Part shown: piece after piece, positions 18,537 to 27,982 of the stretch | Layout of the letters: the number at the start of each line of letters is the position of its first letter | Position numbering within the stretch: position 1 is the stretch's first letter | From: Pseudomonadota bacterium | Lineage (GTDB): Bacteria > Pseudomonadota > Alphaproteobacteria > Sphingomonadales > Sphingomonadaceae | NCBI GenBank assembly: GCA_039818985.1 | Contig: JBCBSU010000001.1 | Span: forward strand, 894,367-958,366 | Length of the DNA: 64,000 nt | Direction: 5' to 3' | Notes under the pieces: model-generated | What the model was told of the DNA's origin: nothing | Seen by the model: the letters and a program-made list of their open reading frames with translations, nothing else | Databases searched by the model: none | Made by a program: the position numbers and the translations under genes

Positions 18537-19223
18537 GTGACCAGTCTCAAAACGATTGCGACACCATCGCCCAATTATGACGAGCGCAGCCTGCCGATCT
18601 CGATGCTGGTGCTGCATTATACCGGCATGGAGGATGGCCCGTCAGCGATCAACTGGCTGGCCAATCCGGAATCGAAGGTTTCTTCGCACTATGTTGTTGA
18701 GGAAGATGGCCAGCTTATCGCGATGGTCGATGAGGACAAGCGCGCCTGGCATGCCGGGCGCTCATGGTGGCGCGGCATACATGACGTCAACAGCGCCAGC
18801 ATCGGCGTAGAGATCGTCAATCCGGGCCATGAATTCGGCTATCGCCCGTTCCCCGAAGCGCAGATGCAGACGGTTTGCGACCTCGTCGCCGATTGCGTCC
18901 AGCGATACGCCATCAAACCGATCAATGTCGTCGGTCACAGCGACATCGCCCCGGCGCGCAAGGAAGACCCGGGCGAACTGTTCGACTGGGAACGGCTGGC
19001 GCGGCTCAAACTCGTGGTACCCAAACCCGATGCGCGGCTGGTTGATCCCTATTGGAGCGACGGTGCCTTCCTGCTGGCTCTGGAGCGTTTCGGCTATGCC
19101 ATCGCCGATGGCCCAGCCGCAGTGCGCGCCTTTCAACGACGTTTCCGGCAGGATAATGTCGACGGGGTGATTGACGGCGAATGCCGGGCGTTATTGTTTG
19201 CGCTGCTGGTTGAGGAGTATTGA
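18537..19223 (+). CDS. N-acetylmuramoyl-L-alanine amidase with PG-binding domain
   Basis: Amidase_2 family enzyme cleaving the bond between MurNAc and the peptide stem. The zinc ligands are expected in VLHYTGM and VGHSDIAPARKEDPG (His and Asp), with GVEIVN supplying the catalytic Glu. The C-terminal part (FQRRFRQDNVDGVIDGE) resembles a peptidoglycan-binding type 1 domain, an AmiD-like order. The GTG at 18537 (228 residues) is chosen; a TTG at 18501 would add 12 residues. No signal peptide is obvious, so a cytoplasmic AmpD-like recycling role is also possible. Confidence 0.85.
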   Translation: MTSLKTIATPSPNYDERSLPISMLVLHYTGMEDGPSAINWLANPESKVSSHYVVEEDGQLIAMVDEDKRAWHAGRSWWRGIHDVNSASIGVEIVNPGHEFGYRPFPEAQMQTVCDLVADCVQRYAIKPINVVGHSDIAPARKEDPGELFDWERLARLKLVVPKPDARLVDPYWSDGAFLLALERFGYAIADGPAAVRAFQRRFRQDNVDGVIDGECRALLFALLVEEY

Positions 19224-19262
19224 GAGGCGGCTAATGGTCTGACATTTGCCCAGGCAGACCGT

Positions 19263-19751
19263 TCAAGGCAGAACAGCGCTTTTCGCTGAGTCTCCGGCGC
19301 GGAATATCAGCGTGTTTACGCTGGTGCCTGATCCCAGATTGACCCGGTTTTCCTGCCGCGACCATATGTTGGAGAGAATTTGCGCGCGCACCAGCAACTC
19401 TGCCCCACGTCCTGGTGAAGAGCCCTCCTGAAGGACAATCAGATTGCCGCCTTCAATCTCTGTTCCCAATAGCGTGAGCGCAATCACTTCACCCTCGCTG
19501 CTGATCGAGAAATTCTCGGCAACATAATTGGCAAAGGCACGACGGCTTTCGATATCGGTGATGATATCGGGCGCCTTCCTGCCCTGTGCTTCGAGCGCAT
19601 GCTCGGCGTCATGCAGCGGCACGCGATGCACCACCTCCAACATCTCTGTGCGCGGATTATGCGACACCGTTGAGATGGTGATTTTCTGCTTGTGCGCCGC
19701 CACCGGCACAGCCAGCAGCAGCGCGGTTATCACGATCAGCAGTCGCGTCAT
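19263..19751 (-). CDS. Secreted DUF6702-like protein
   Basis: 162-residue protein with a signal peptide ending at about VAAHKQ. The mature start HKQKITISTVSHNPRTEMLEVVHRV resembles DUF6702 proteins, for which no function is established. Its ATG overlaps the stop of the upstream M1 peptidase (ATGA at 19748-19751), so the two are co-translated and may act together in the periplasm. Family assignment is from memory of the N-terminal pattern. Confidence 0.65.
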   Translation of the reverse strand: MTRLLIVITALLLAVPVAAHKQKITISTVSHNPRTEMLEVVHRVPLHDAEHALEAQGRKAPDIITDIESRRAFANYVAENFSISSEGEVIALTLLGTEIEGGNLIVLQEGSSPGRGAELLVRAQILSNIWSRQENRVNLGSGTSVNTLIFRAGDSAKSAVLP

Positions 19752-22183
19752 TTTTTGGAGCTCTTTTTCGATCCCTGTGTCTCGGCCATCAGGTCACGTC
19801 CGGTGCGTGATTTGGGATCGGGCGACTTGAACGCCTCGACCCGGCTGGGGATAATGCGTCGCGGATAGTGATTATTCTCAATATCCGCGTCCGCCGTTTC
19901 CCAATCGGGATCGACAACAACCTGGGTCAGCTCCTTGCCTTTGGGAAAGACCAGCAGCTTCTTGACGTGACGCGAATCGCGACGCCAGATTTCCGCCGGG
20001 ATCGTGATCTTCTCACTGCTGCCATCAGCGAAGGTCAGGCCGAGGATGATGGGCATGACCAGCCCGCCCTTGTTGGAAAAGCTCAGCACATAATAATTGG
20101 CATCTTCCCTGACCGCGCGGTCAAAGGCAGTGCGCATCCAGGCTTCATCGAGCGATTCAAGAAATTTGCTATAATCCTTGCGATCCTTGGGCGTGACGGT
20201 GAACCGGTCATTTTTGTCGTAGAAGTCGGTTACACCCGGATTTTCCAATACCCAGATCGGCAGGCGCTGTTCGCGGTTCTGGCGGACGCCGACTTTCTCC
20301 GGCTCATCCGCCAGTTCCTGACGGCGGCGTGGCAGATCGATATCCGGGTCTTCAGTGTCGATACGCAACTTGTGGATGGTGTCTAGCGATATGTCGACAT
20401 GATCGGTGGTGTAGAACCAGCCGCGCCAGAACCAGTCGAGATCGGTGCCCGAGGCTTCTTCCATGGTACGGAAGAAATCGGCTGGAGTCGGCCGTTTGTG
20501 CTTCCAGCGGCGGGCATATTCCCTCAGCGCAAAATCAAAGCGCTCGCGCCCGATGACTGTATCGCGCAAAATGTGATAGGCGGCCGAAGGTTTGCCATAG
20601 GCATTGGGGCCGAGGTTCAGCACACTGTCCGATTGTGTCATGATCGGCACCTGCTGATCGGAGGTCATATAGGGGATAAGGTCACGCGCGATGCTGCGGC
20701 CCCAAGGCATGTCCGGATCCCATTCATAACCGGCGACGGAGTCGAGGAAAGAGTTGATGCCTTCATCCATCCAGGTCCATTGCCGCTCGTCCGAATTGAC
20801 CGTCATCGGGAAATAAATGTGGCCGATTTCGTGGATCACCACGCCGACCAGATAGACCTTTTCCGACAGCGAATAGGTGCGCGTGCCATCATCGTTCAGC
20901 GTCGTGCGTGGCCCGTTAAAGGTGATCATCGGATATTCCATGCCGCCGACCGGGCCATTGACCGATTGCGCCGTGGGATAGGGATAATCAAAGCTGAAAC
21001 GCGAATAGACCTTCATCGTGTGAACCACGGCAGCGGTGGAATATTTGCGCCATAGCTCGCCGCCTTCCTTGGGCCAGAAGGACATCGCCATGACAGTTTC
21101 GTTTTCGGCACCGGGCTGTTGATGCCCCTGTGCATCCCACATGAATTTGCGGCTGGAGGCCCAGGCAAAATCGCGGACATTTTCCGCGCTGAAGCGCCAG
21201 GTCCTGGTACCGGAAGGTCCGGTACGCTCATTGGCGGCGGCTTCCTGCGGGGTAACAATAAACATCGGCTCACCAGCGGTGCGCGCAGCCGCAAGCCGCT
21301 GGCGCTGGGTCGCTGTCAGAACCTCTTCCGGGTTATTCAACACGCCGGTCGAGGCGACGATATGATCGTCGGGCACCGTCATCGTCACATCATAATTGCC
21401 GAATTCCAGCGTAAATTCGCCGCGGCCGAGAAACTCCTTATTGTGCCAGCCTTCATAGTCCGAATAGGCGACCAGACGCGGGAACCATTGGGCGAGCAGG
21501 AAGATATCATTGCCGCCGGGACGCGGATCATCGGGGAAATGCTCATAGCCCGAACGTGCATAGACCGAGTTTTCCTCGACGATATTATAGGCCCAGTCGA
21601 TCTCGAACTCGACGCTTTGCCCGGGCGCGAGCACGGTTGGGAGATCGATCCGCATCAGCGTGCCGACAATGGTATATTTCAGGGCGGTTCCGTCGGATAA
21701 CCGGACCGAGCCGATATCATAGCCAAAATCGTTATCCGCCATGGACTGCTGGCGACGTAGTTCTTCAATCGAGAGTTTCGCGGGTTTGTCGCCATTGGGT
21801 GCGGTAACGCTGGGGCCACGCCGACCGGGCCCGCCAAAGGTATTGGTGAGTTCCGCCATGGAATCCTTGCGGAAGACATTCTGGTCAAGCTGCATCCAGA
21901 TCCAGGGCAGGGTGTCGGGGGAGTTGTTGGTATAGCGAATGCTGGCTGTTGCTGTCAGTCGGCGCTTCTTTTCATCCAGCTGGGCGGCAATGCGATAATC
22001 CGCCTGTTGCTGCCAATATTGATGACCCGGCGCGCCCGAGGCATTGCGATAGACATTGGGGTCGGGAAGAACCTCGTCAAGCTGGCGGAACTTGTCTTCG
22101 AAATCGCCCTTGGTCTGTTGTATCCCTTGCGCCAGCGCGGGTGCAGCCATGACGAATGCGGCGATGAAGGCGATAAACCTCAA
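19748..22183 (-). CDS. Periplasmic M1-family metallopeptidase
   Basis: Aminopeptidase-N-like gluzincin of 811 residues. The zinc site is HEIGH at 451-455 with the third ligand Glu474 in WMDEG (HExxH-x18-E). A TTG at 22183 is chosen as start because GGAGA lies 5 bp before it and it begins a clean signal peptide RFIAFIAAFVMAAPALAQ; a TTG at 22204 would add seven residues. The C-terminus is Lys/Ser-rich. It is the first gene of a two-gene operon with the DUF6702-like protein and is divergent from the isocitrate dehydrogenase. Confidence 0.9.
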   Translation of the reverse strand: MRFIAFIAAFVMAAPALAQGIQQTKGDFEDKFRQLDEVLPDPNVYRNASGAPGHQYWQQQADYRIAAQLDEKKRRLTATASIRYTNNSPDTLPWIWMQLDQNVFRKDSMAELTNTFGGPGRRGPSVTAPNGDKPAKLSIEELRRQQSMADNDFGYDIGSVRLSDGTALKYTIVGTLMRIDLPTVLAPGQSVEFEIDWAYNIVEENSVYARSGYEHFPDDPRPGGNDIFLLAQWFPRLVAYSDYEGWHNKEFLGRGEFTLEFGNYDVTMTVPDDHIVASTGVLNNPEEVLTATQRQRLAAARTAGEPMFIVTPQEAAANERTGPSGTRTWRFSAENVRDFAWASSRKFMWDAQGHQQPGAENETVMAMSFWPKEGGELWRKYSTAAVVHTMKVYSRFSFDYPYPTAQSVNGPVGGMEYPMITFNGPRTTLNDDGTRTYSLSEKVYLVGVVIHEIGHIYFPMTVNSDERQWTWMDEGINSFLDSVAGYEWDPDMPWGRSIARDLIPYMTSDQQVPIMTQSDSVLNLGPNAYGKPSAAYHILRDTVIGRERFDFALREYARRWKHKRPTPADFFRTMEEASGTDLDWFWRGWFYTTDHVDISLDTIHKLRIDTEDPDIDLPRRRQELADEPEKVGVRQNREQRLPIWVLENPGVTDFYDKNDRFTVTPKDRKDYSKFLESLDEAWMRTAFDRAVREDANYYVLSFSNKGGLVMPIILGLTFADGSSEKITIPAEIWRRDSRHVKKLLVFPKGKELTQVVVDPDWETADADIENNHYPRRIIPSRVEAFKSPDPKSRTGRDLMAETQGSKKSSKK

Positions 22184-22383
22184 GATGCTCTCCGATGTCA
22201 GCAAGAATGTCTGTGCGAATGTTATCTTATATCTTGATGATGCTGCTTAGGCGGTTTCCATCGCAATCGCAAATGGTCTGCACATCGGTCATGCTCCCGA
22301 TATAGTCAGCCGCCAAAAGACCGGATGAATTATCGGCGAGATTCGGTTGTGTGTTCGGTTTCAGTCGCTATACGCTCAGCCCC

Positions 22384-23847
22384 ATGACAGATGCACATAT
22401 GGAAACACCGATTGTCGCCGTTGCTCCGGGCGATGGAATTGGCCCTGAAATCACCGACGCAGCACTGCGTGTCATCGAAGCCGCAGGCGCGCGTTTCGAA
22501 ACGCTGCCGATCAAGCTGGGTGAGGAACTTTACAAGAGTGGACACACTTCGGGCATCGGCCCGGACACGTGGAATGATCTCGCCCGCAGCCATGCGCTGT
22601 TCAAAGGCCCGATCACGACTCCGCTGGGTTCGGGCTATAAAAGCCTCAACGTCACCTTGCGCAAGACACTCGGCCTGTTTGCCAATGTTCGGCCTTGCCG
22701 GTCACTTCACCCGGCGGTCGCCACTCTGCATCCCGAGCTCGACATCGTTATCGTGCGCGAGAATGAGGAAGACCTTTATGCCGGCATCGAGCATCGCCAG
22801 ACGCATGAGGTGTTCCAAACGCTCAAACTTGTCAGCCGTCCGGGTACCGAGCGGATCATCCGCTATGCGTTTGACTATTGCCGCGCCAATGGCCGCAGGA
22901 AGCTGACCTGTTTTACCAAATCGAACATCATGAAGCTGACCGACGGGTTGATGCAGAGCGTGTTCGAAGAGATCGGCGCAGAATATCCCGATATTGAGCA
23001 GGATCATATGATTATCGATATTGCCTCGGCCCGCCTTGCCGCGCGGCCGCAGGATTTCGACGTGATCGTGACCAGCAATCTTTATGGCGATATTGTCTCC
23101 GACATCGCGGCCGAGCTGACCGGCTCGGTCGGCCTCGGCGCATCGGCCAATATCGGCGCGACCCTCTCCATGTTCGAGGCGATCCATGGCTCCGCGCCCG
23201 ATATTGCCGGGCAGAAGATTGCCAACCCCTCGGGCCTGATTCTCGCGGGCGTGATGATGATGAACCATCTCGGCCAGGGCGATGTCGCAAGCAAAGTACA
23301 CAATGCCTGGTTGCGTACCATTGAGGATGGCTTGCACACCGGCGACATCTACAAGGAAGAGACTTCCAAGGCACGCCTCGGCACACAGGAATTTGCCGAT
23401 GCGGTGATTGAACGGCTCGGCTCCGCGCCGGAGCACTTTGCTGCGGTCGCTTATGGCGAAGACAGCGCGGTGCAGATCACACCCTATGAGCGCCCCGCAT
23501 CGGCAGACCTTGCGGCTCGCAAGCTCATCGGCGTCGATATTTTCGTGATGAGTACGCTAATCCCCGAAGACCTGGCCGCAACTCTGCGAAAGGCGATCCG
23601 GGATGCGGAAACGCTGACCATGTTGACCAATCGCGGCATCAAGGTCTGGCCGGCGCACAATCCGGCAACCTTCTGTACCGATCACTGGCGCTGTCGCTTC
23701 CAGTTCGCTGGCGATACCCCGGTTACCCCGCGCGCCATCGTCGATCTGTTGGGCCGTCTGGTCGATCAGGGCATCGATGTCATCAAGACCGAAAATCTCT
23801 ACGAGTTCGATGGCGAGCCGGGCTATTCGCTCGGTCAGGGACAGTAA
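22384..23847 (+). CDS. icd: NADP-type isocitrate dehydrogenase (long form)
   Basis: TCA-cycle enzyme converting isocitrate to 2-oxoglutarate. It shows the family motifs APGDGIGPEI, VRENEEDLYAGIEH and the signature NLYGDIVSDIAAELTGSVGL. The 487-residue length and the extra C-terminal domain from about 390 (MLTNRGIKVWPAHNP) match the long isocitrate dehydrogenases of alphaproteobacteria and Thermus rather than the 416-residue E. coli enzyme. ATG 22384 is chosen; a GTG at 22351 would add 11 residues. An isopropylmalate dehydrogenase role is less likely given the length. Confidence 0.85.
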   Translation: MTDAHMETPIVAVAPGDGIGPEITDAALRVIEAAGARFETLPIKLGEELYKSGHTSGIGPDTWNDLARSHALFKGPITTPLGSGYKSLNVTLRKTLGLFANVRPCRSLHPAVATLHPELDIVIVRENEEDLYAGIEHRQTHEVFQTLKLVSRPGTERIIRYAFDYCRANGRRKLTCFTKSNIMKLTDGLMQSVFEEIGAEYPDIEQDHMIIDIASARLAARPQDFDVIVTSNLYGDIVSDIAAELTGSVGLGASANIGATLSMFEAIHGSAPDIAGQKIANPSGLILAGVMMMNHLGQGDVASKVHNAWLRTIEDGLHTGDIYKEETSKARLGTQEFADAVIERLGSAPEHFAAVAYGEDSAVQITPYERPASADLAARKLIGVDIFVMSTLIPEDLAATLRKAIRDAETLTMLTNRGIKVWPAHNPATFCTDHWRCRFQFAGDTPVTPRAIVDLLGRLVDQGIDVIKTENLYEFDGEPGYSLGQGQ

Positions 23848-23893
23848 GCAATCGGGATGGCCCATATGGCATGGCGCTGTGATATACGGGGCC

Positions 23894-24313
23894 ATGGCTG
23901 ACACAATCTGCATCGCGGAAGAGCGCCACAAGGCCTGGCTCATGTCCCGGGACAAATGGGTCGATGAGTCCTGGATCGGGCGCTGTATTCGTCTGGGCGA
24001 ATATCTGATTGCCGAGCGCGACCATGAGCCGGCAGGGTTTGTCCGGTGGAGCTGGTTCTGGGGCAAGGTGCCCTATATGGACATGATCCGTGTCGAGCCT
24101 GCGCTGCAACGGAGCGGCATAGGGACGCTGCTTCTGGGCCATTTGCAAGATATTGCGGTGTCACAGGGCGCGCAGATAATCATGACCTCATGCGAGAGCG
24201 ATGAGCAGGAGCCGCTTAACTGGTACAGGAAACAGGGGTTTGCTCCGACCGGCGATATTGCAATCCCGACCATACAGACCGCGCGTGAGACCTTTCTGGT
24301 CAAACATTTGTAG
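23894..24313 (+). CDS. GNAT-family N-acetyltransferase
   Basis: 139-residue acetyltransferase. The core motif A is visible as VEPALQRSGIGTLLLGHL, followed by SCESDEQEPLNWYRKQGFAPTG, the usual beta5-alpha4 region. The substrate cannot be predicted. It starts 46 bp after icd in the same direction. Confidence 0.78.
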   Translation: MADTICIAEERHKAWLMSRDKWVDESWIGRCIRLGEYLIAERDHEPAGFVRWSWFWGKVPYMDMIRVEPALQRSGIGTLLLGHLQDIAVSQGAQIIMTSCESDEQEPLNWYRKQGFAPTGDIAIPTIQTARETFLVKHL

Positions 24314-24700
24314 CAGCCGCGTCGTTGTTGCGACGGGTGTAATAGAGCTGCGGACTCAAGACAGCTTCCTATGGCGTCCTCTTCTTGACCGAATGGCCGC
24401 TTATACCGTCAGGGGTGAATGTCGGTTGCTGGGGGTGAAAGCGGACAAAGCGACAGAGCCACGCCTTCAAACCCACAAGTGTCTTCAGCCCATCCGGGTC
24501 TTAGCCAGCGGCTCGGACACTCCGGCAAGTTCGACCTCAAGGTGTGACCCCATGATCGGCACAGTGACCAATGATGGTCCGGACGTCGCAATAGGCGGTG
24601 CCCTTTGCAGTGACCTGAACGCAAGACTGCCTGGGGACGCGGACCCGTTCGGAGACAACGGGGCATTCCACAGCCTCATTGGCTTTTTCGGGCTAATCTT
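24314..24700. other. 387-bp gene-free stretch
   Basis: No reading frame here has convincing protein character. It contains fragments such as GGGGGTGAAAGCGGAC (near 24430), close to GGGGGTGGAAGCGGA near 27233, and AATGGCCGCTT shared with 28406. These look like decayed copies of an old dispersed sequence, suggesting an eroded accessory region. Confidence 0.5.
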
Positions 24701-26896
24701 TTATTCGCGCAGCAAGCCGAGCGAGGCGAGCATATATTTCACATCCGGATCGCGCTCAGCGTAATTGCGATAGACCACGTCATAATCCATCGTCCCGCCG
24801 CGGCTCAGGACTTTCTCGCGCAGGCGTTGGCCGTTCTCGCGCGTGAGACCGCCATTGGCGAGAATGTAGTCACGGCTGTCATGGTCGAGCATCTGGGTCC
24901 ACAAATAGCTGTAATAGCCCGAGGAATAGCCGGTTGGGCTGGAGAAGATATGATTGAAATAGGTGCTGCGATAACGTGGCGGCACGACTTCCACTTCAAG
25001 GCCCAGCTCCGAAAGCGCCTTATTCTCAAATGCGATCACCTTTTCAGGCGTGTCGATCGCGGCGGCTTCTTCGGCAGAAAGCGAGTGCCACTTCATGTCG
25101 AGCAGCGCCGCTTCCATCACCTCGCCAAAATCATAGCCCTGGTTGAACTTGAACGCCGCTTCGATCCGCTCAAGCAGTTCGAGCGGCATAGGCTCGCCGG
25201 TCTTAAAATGCTTGGCATAGTTTTGCAGCACGGCGGGCTGGTTGCGCCACATTTCGTGTACTTGTGCCGGGTATTCGACGAAGTCGCGCGGCGTTGCGGT
25301 GCCCGACAGGCTCGGATATTTCTGCTCGGCGAACATGCCGTGCAGGCCGTGACCAAATTCGTGGAACGCGGTCTGCACCCAGTCCCAGCTGATGAATTGC
25401 GGCTCACCCTCGGCCGCTTTCGGCACGTTCAGCGTGTTGATGATCACCGGCTTTTCATCATTGAGATAGTTCTGCGGCACAAAACTGCTCATCCATGCAC
25501 CGCCACGCTTGGAGGGGCGCTGGAACGGATCGAAATAGAACAGCGCGAGCTCTGAACCATCCGCGTCAAAGATCGTATAGACCCACACGTCTGGGTGGTA
25601 GGTCGGGATGTCGTCGCGGCGCTTAAAGGTCAGGCCGTACATCTGGTTCGCCATGTAGAAGACGCCGTCTTCGAGCACGTTTTCGAGCAACAGATATTCG
25701 GTGACTTCGGATTCGTCGAAATTGTAGCGTTCCTGGCGCACCTTGTTGGCGAAGCGATACCAGTCCCACGGTTTGACAGTGTGATCGCCGCCTTGTTCAG
25801 CGATTGCCTCGTTCAGCACGGCGGCTTCACGGCGCTGCGTTTGAGCGAGCGCAGGCACCATCTGCGCCATAAAATCGAGCGCGAGTTTGGGTGTGTCGGC
25901 CATATTGCCCTGCATGATATAGCTCGCCCAGTCGGGCTTGCCGAAAAGCTCGGCTTTCTCGGCACGCAATGCGGCGATTTTTGCGACTGTCATGCGGGTA
26001 TCGAACGCGGCATTGGTGCCGTCGGTGCGCGCATAGGAAAGCTTGAAGAACTTCTCGCGCACGGCGCGGTTCTCAAGCTCAGGGAGGAGCGGCTGCTGCG
26101 TCGTGTTCTGGAGCGCGATCGCGTATTTGCCGTCCATGCCCATTTCAGACGCGAGCGCGGCGGCGGCCTCGATTTGCTTTTCGGAAAGCCCAGCCAGTTC
26201 TTCGGCGGTGTCGACCACCAGCGGCTGATCATTCGTTCCGTTGCGGACTGTCTGGCCGAACTCGGTTGTCAGAGTGGCCAATTCGGAGTTGATCTCTTTG
26301 ACCCGTTCGCGTTGCTCGTCAGACAGTTCTGCGCCTGCTTTGACCATGTCTTCATAGGTCTTCTCGAGCAGCTTGGCGTCCTCGAGATCAAGCTCCAGCT
26401 CATCGCGCTGCTCGTATACCGCTTTCACGCGAGCAAAAAGATCGGGGTTGAGCGTGATCGAGGATCCGTGCTCGGAGAGGATCGGGCTCACCTCGGTGTT
26501 GATCGCGTCGATCCCGTCGGTAGTGTTGGCGCTGGTGAGTTGAAAGAACACACGGGCGACGCGGCTAAGCATGCGGCCGGATTTCTCATAGGCCACGATC
26601 GTGTTTTCGAATGTAGGAGCGTCCGGGTTATCGATGATCGCCTGGATTTCTTCTTTCTGAATCGCCATGCCCTGTTCGAAGGCGGGCATATAATCGTCTT
26701 CGCTGATCTTGCTGAAATCGGGCGCCTGGAAAGGGAGTGTGCTGGCCGAGGCGAAGTAGTTTTCGGTCTCACCGCTGGTGGCGAGAAGTCCCGTTTCCGA
26801 GCAAGCGGTCGTGCCAAGGCTCGTGACCAAGGCCAGCGCCGATGCGGCAAGAAGCGTGGAAGAAAAAAAGCGGGTGGGTTTGGATATATGTGTCAT
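24701..26896 (-). CDS. dcp: M3-family peptidyl-dipeptidase (Dcp-like)
   Basis: Zinc oligopeptidase of 731 residues releasing dipeptides from peptide C-termini. The zinc motif HEFGHGLHGMF starts at His512 (HExxH), with a third ligand Glu expected about 25 residues on. The N-terminus is a signal sequence with Cys32 in GTTACSE, possibly a lipoprotein site although the lipobox is weak, so it is probably periplasmic or membrane-attached. It stands alone between gene-free gaps. Confidence 0.88.
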   Translation of the reverse strand: MTHISKPTRFFSSTLLAASALALVTSLGTTACSETGLLATSGETENYFASASTLPFQAPDFSKISEDDYMPAFEQGMAIQKEEIQAIIDNPDAPTFENTIVAYEKSGRMLSRVARVFFQLTSANTTDGIDAINTEVSPILSEHGSSITLNPDLFARVKAVYEQRDELELDLEDAKLLEKTYEDMVKAGAELSDEQRERVKEINSELATLTTEFGQTVRNGTNDQPLVVDTAEELAGLSEKQIEAAAALASEMGMDGKYAIALQNTTQQPLLPELENRAVREKFFKLSYARTDGTNAAFDTRMTVAKIAALRAEKAELFGKPDWASYIMQGNMADTPKLALDFMAQMVPALAQTQRREAAVLNEAIAEQGGDHTVKPWDWYRFANKVRQERYNFDESEVTEYLLLENVLEDGVFYMANQMYGLTFKRRDDIPTYHPDVWVYTIFDADGSELALFYFDPFQRPSKRGGAWMSSFVPQNYLNDEKPVIINTLNVPKAAEGEPQFISWDWVQTAFHEFGHGLHGMFAEQKYPSLSGTATPRDFVEYPAQVHEMWRNQPAVLQNYAKHFKTGEPMPLELLERIEAAFKFNQGYDFGEVMEAALLDMKWHSLSAEEAAAIDTPEKVIAFENKALSELGLEVEVVPPRYRSTYFNHIFSSPTGYSSGYYSYLWTQMLDHDSRDYILANGGLTRENGQRLREKVLSRGGTMDYDVVYRNYAERDPDVKYMLASLGLLRE

Positions 26897-27305
26897 GCCT
26901 GTCGGTTATGCGTAAAAGAGCCAGCGCGTCAATGTGCTTTTCCGTGCGTTTGTCGAACGTCGTTCGACACTGGCAGGAGAATGGCATTTACGCTCCCCGA
27001 TCAGCGATAAACGCATGTTTAACATGTTCGGCTAAGTCGGCCTGGCTCCCTGCTCTCAGCGGGACGGTGAAGCAAGCTCCGGCAGAACCCTCGGCCACAC
27101 AGAAAGATAGCCGGTCGAGAGACCCGCGTCCGCAATTGGGTCGTGAATAGACAGTCGGCTTTTTGCGAAACAGCAGACTAAGCTGACCGACCGATCATCG
27201 GCGGGAACGGCAACTCAATGATTGTCAGCTTTTGGGGGTGGAAGCGGAAAGTCTGGTTTCGGGTTGCGAGATTTAGGAAGTAGACATCACCCTCGCGATG
27301 AACTC
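26897..27305. other. 409-bp gap between dcp and the TetR gene
   Basis: No supported gene. It holds a perfect 19-bp palindrome at 26951-26969 (TGTCGAACG-T-CGTTCGACA), about 55 bp upstream of dcp, an AT-rich CATGTT-T-AACATG pair near 27013, and a GGGGGTGGAAGCGGA fragment near 27233 related to that in the 24.4-kb gap. Confidence 0.5.
26951..26969. promoter_or_regulatory. Perfect palindrome upstream of dcp
   Basis: Arms TGTCGAACG and CGTTCGACA around a single T. Size and position fit a dimeric repressor operator for the leftward dcp gene, but no known regulator was matched. Confidence 0.3.
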
Positions 27306-27899
27306 CTAACCGCGAGTTGCGATCCCAGCGAGAAGCCCTTCGAGCGTTTTGAGATATGTCGATGCTGCTGCTTCGAAGTCGGCTTGCGCTGCGCAATCAA
27401 GGGCTGCTGCCTGTATTGCAGCAAGAACAATATTGGAAAGCGGCTCAATAGGTTGCGATGCAATCGCCCCGGCTTGCATCGCAAGACCCAGTCCACCGGC
27501 AACAACGCCTCCAAAATGTAAGTTGTCCAAAGCTCTCCAACGTTCATAGCCGAGGACACTCGGGGCATCTTGAAGAGTGATCCGACTTACGGAGGGCTCA
27601 GAACAGAGCCGGAAATAGGTCCTTGTGGCGTCCATTAAATTTTCGAGCGGGTCTCGTGCCGTCTGTGCTGTAGAGGCGACGGTTTTCGCCAAGTCCGTTG
27701 AAACCTCTTCGAACACACATTCGAACAGCTCCTCTTTATTCTGGAAGTGGTGGTAGACAGCGCCCTTCGCAACGGACGCATCAGAAGCGATGGCGTCGAC
27801 GGTTGTTTCGGCAAAACCAGCGTTTCCAAACTTCTTTGTGGCCGCAACCAGTATGGCAGCCCTCGTTCTCGATCGTCGCTCTTCTTGCCGCACCATCAT
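27306..27899 (-). CDS. TetR-family transcriptional repressor
   Basis: 197 residues with an N-terminal helix-turn-helix (TRAAILVAATKKFGNAGFAETTVDAIASDASVAKGAVYHHF broken across about 12-53; core VAKGAVYHHF at about 43-52). The variable C-terminal half presumably binds a small ligand. Two adjacent ATG codons (27899 and 27896) follow GGAGAG; the first is annotated. It is divergent from a membrane protein gene, with a strong palindrome between them, so it probably represses both itself and that gene. Confidence 0.9.
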   Translation of the reverse strand: MMVRQEERRSRTRAAILVAATKKFGNAGFAETTVDAIASDASVAKGAVYHHFQNKEELFECVFEEVSTDLAKTVASTAQTARDPLENLMDATRTYFRLCSEPSVSRITLQDAPSVLGYERWRALDNLHFGGVVAGGLGLAMQAGAIASQPIEPLSNIVLAAIQAAALDCAAQADFEAAASTYLKTLEGLLAGIATRG

Positions 27900-27909
27900 T
27901 ACTCTCCAC

Positions 27910-27938
27910 TTGACTTACCGACTGTTGGTCAATAAATA
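27910..27938 (+). promoter_or_regulatory. Sigma-70-type promoter overlapping the TetR operator
   Basis: TTGACT (27910-27915), exactly 17 bases, then TAAATA (27933-27938). It reads rightward toward the gene at 27983. Its spacer and -10 lie inside the palindromic operator, the expected geometry for steric repression. Confidence 0.6.
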
Positions 27939-27951
27939 CTGACCATCAGTC
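27920..27951. promoter_or_regulatory. TetR-type operator
   Basis: Inverted repeat GACTGTTGGTCA (27920-27931) and TGACCATCAGTC (27940-27951), 11 of 12 positions complementary, spacer 8 bases. It lies between the TetR gene and its divergent neighbour and overlaps the rightward promoter. Confidence 0.75.
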
Positions 27952-27982
27952 AAAAATAACCATGTCATCGGGGTAATTCAAT

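Noticed and set aside
24201-24764. 187-residue open frame across the end of the GNAT gene and the following gap
   Set aside because: Overlaps both a GNAT and dcp coding sequence in other frames and shows no domain.
25595-27010. Long rightward open frame opposite dcp
   Set aside because: Antisense of the M3 peptidase with its HEFGH site; composition reflects codon bias on the other strand.
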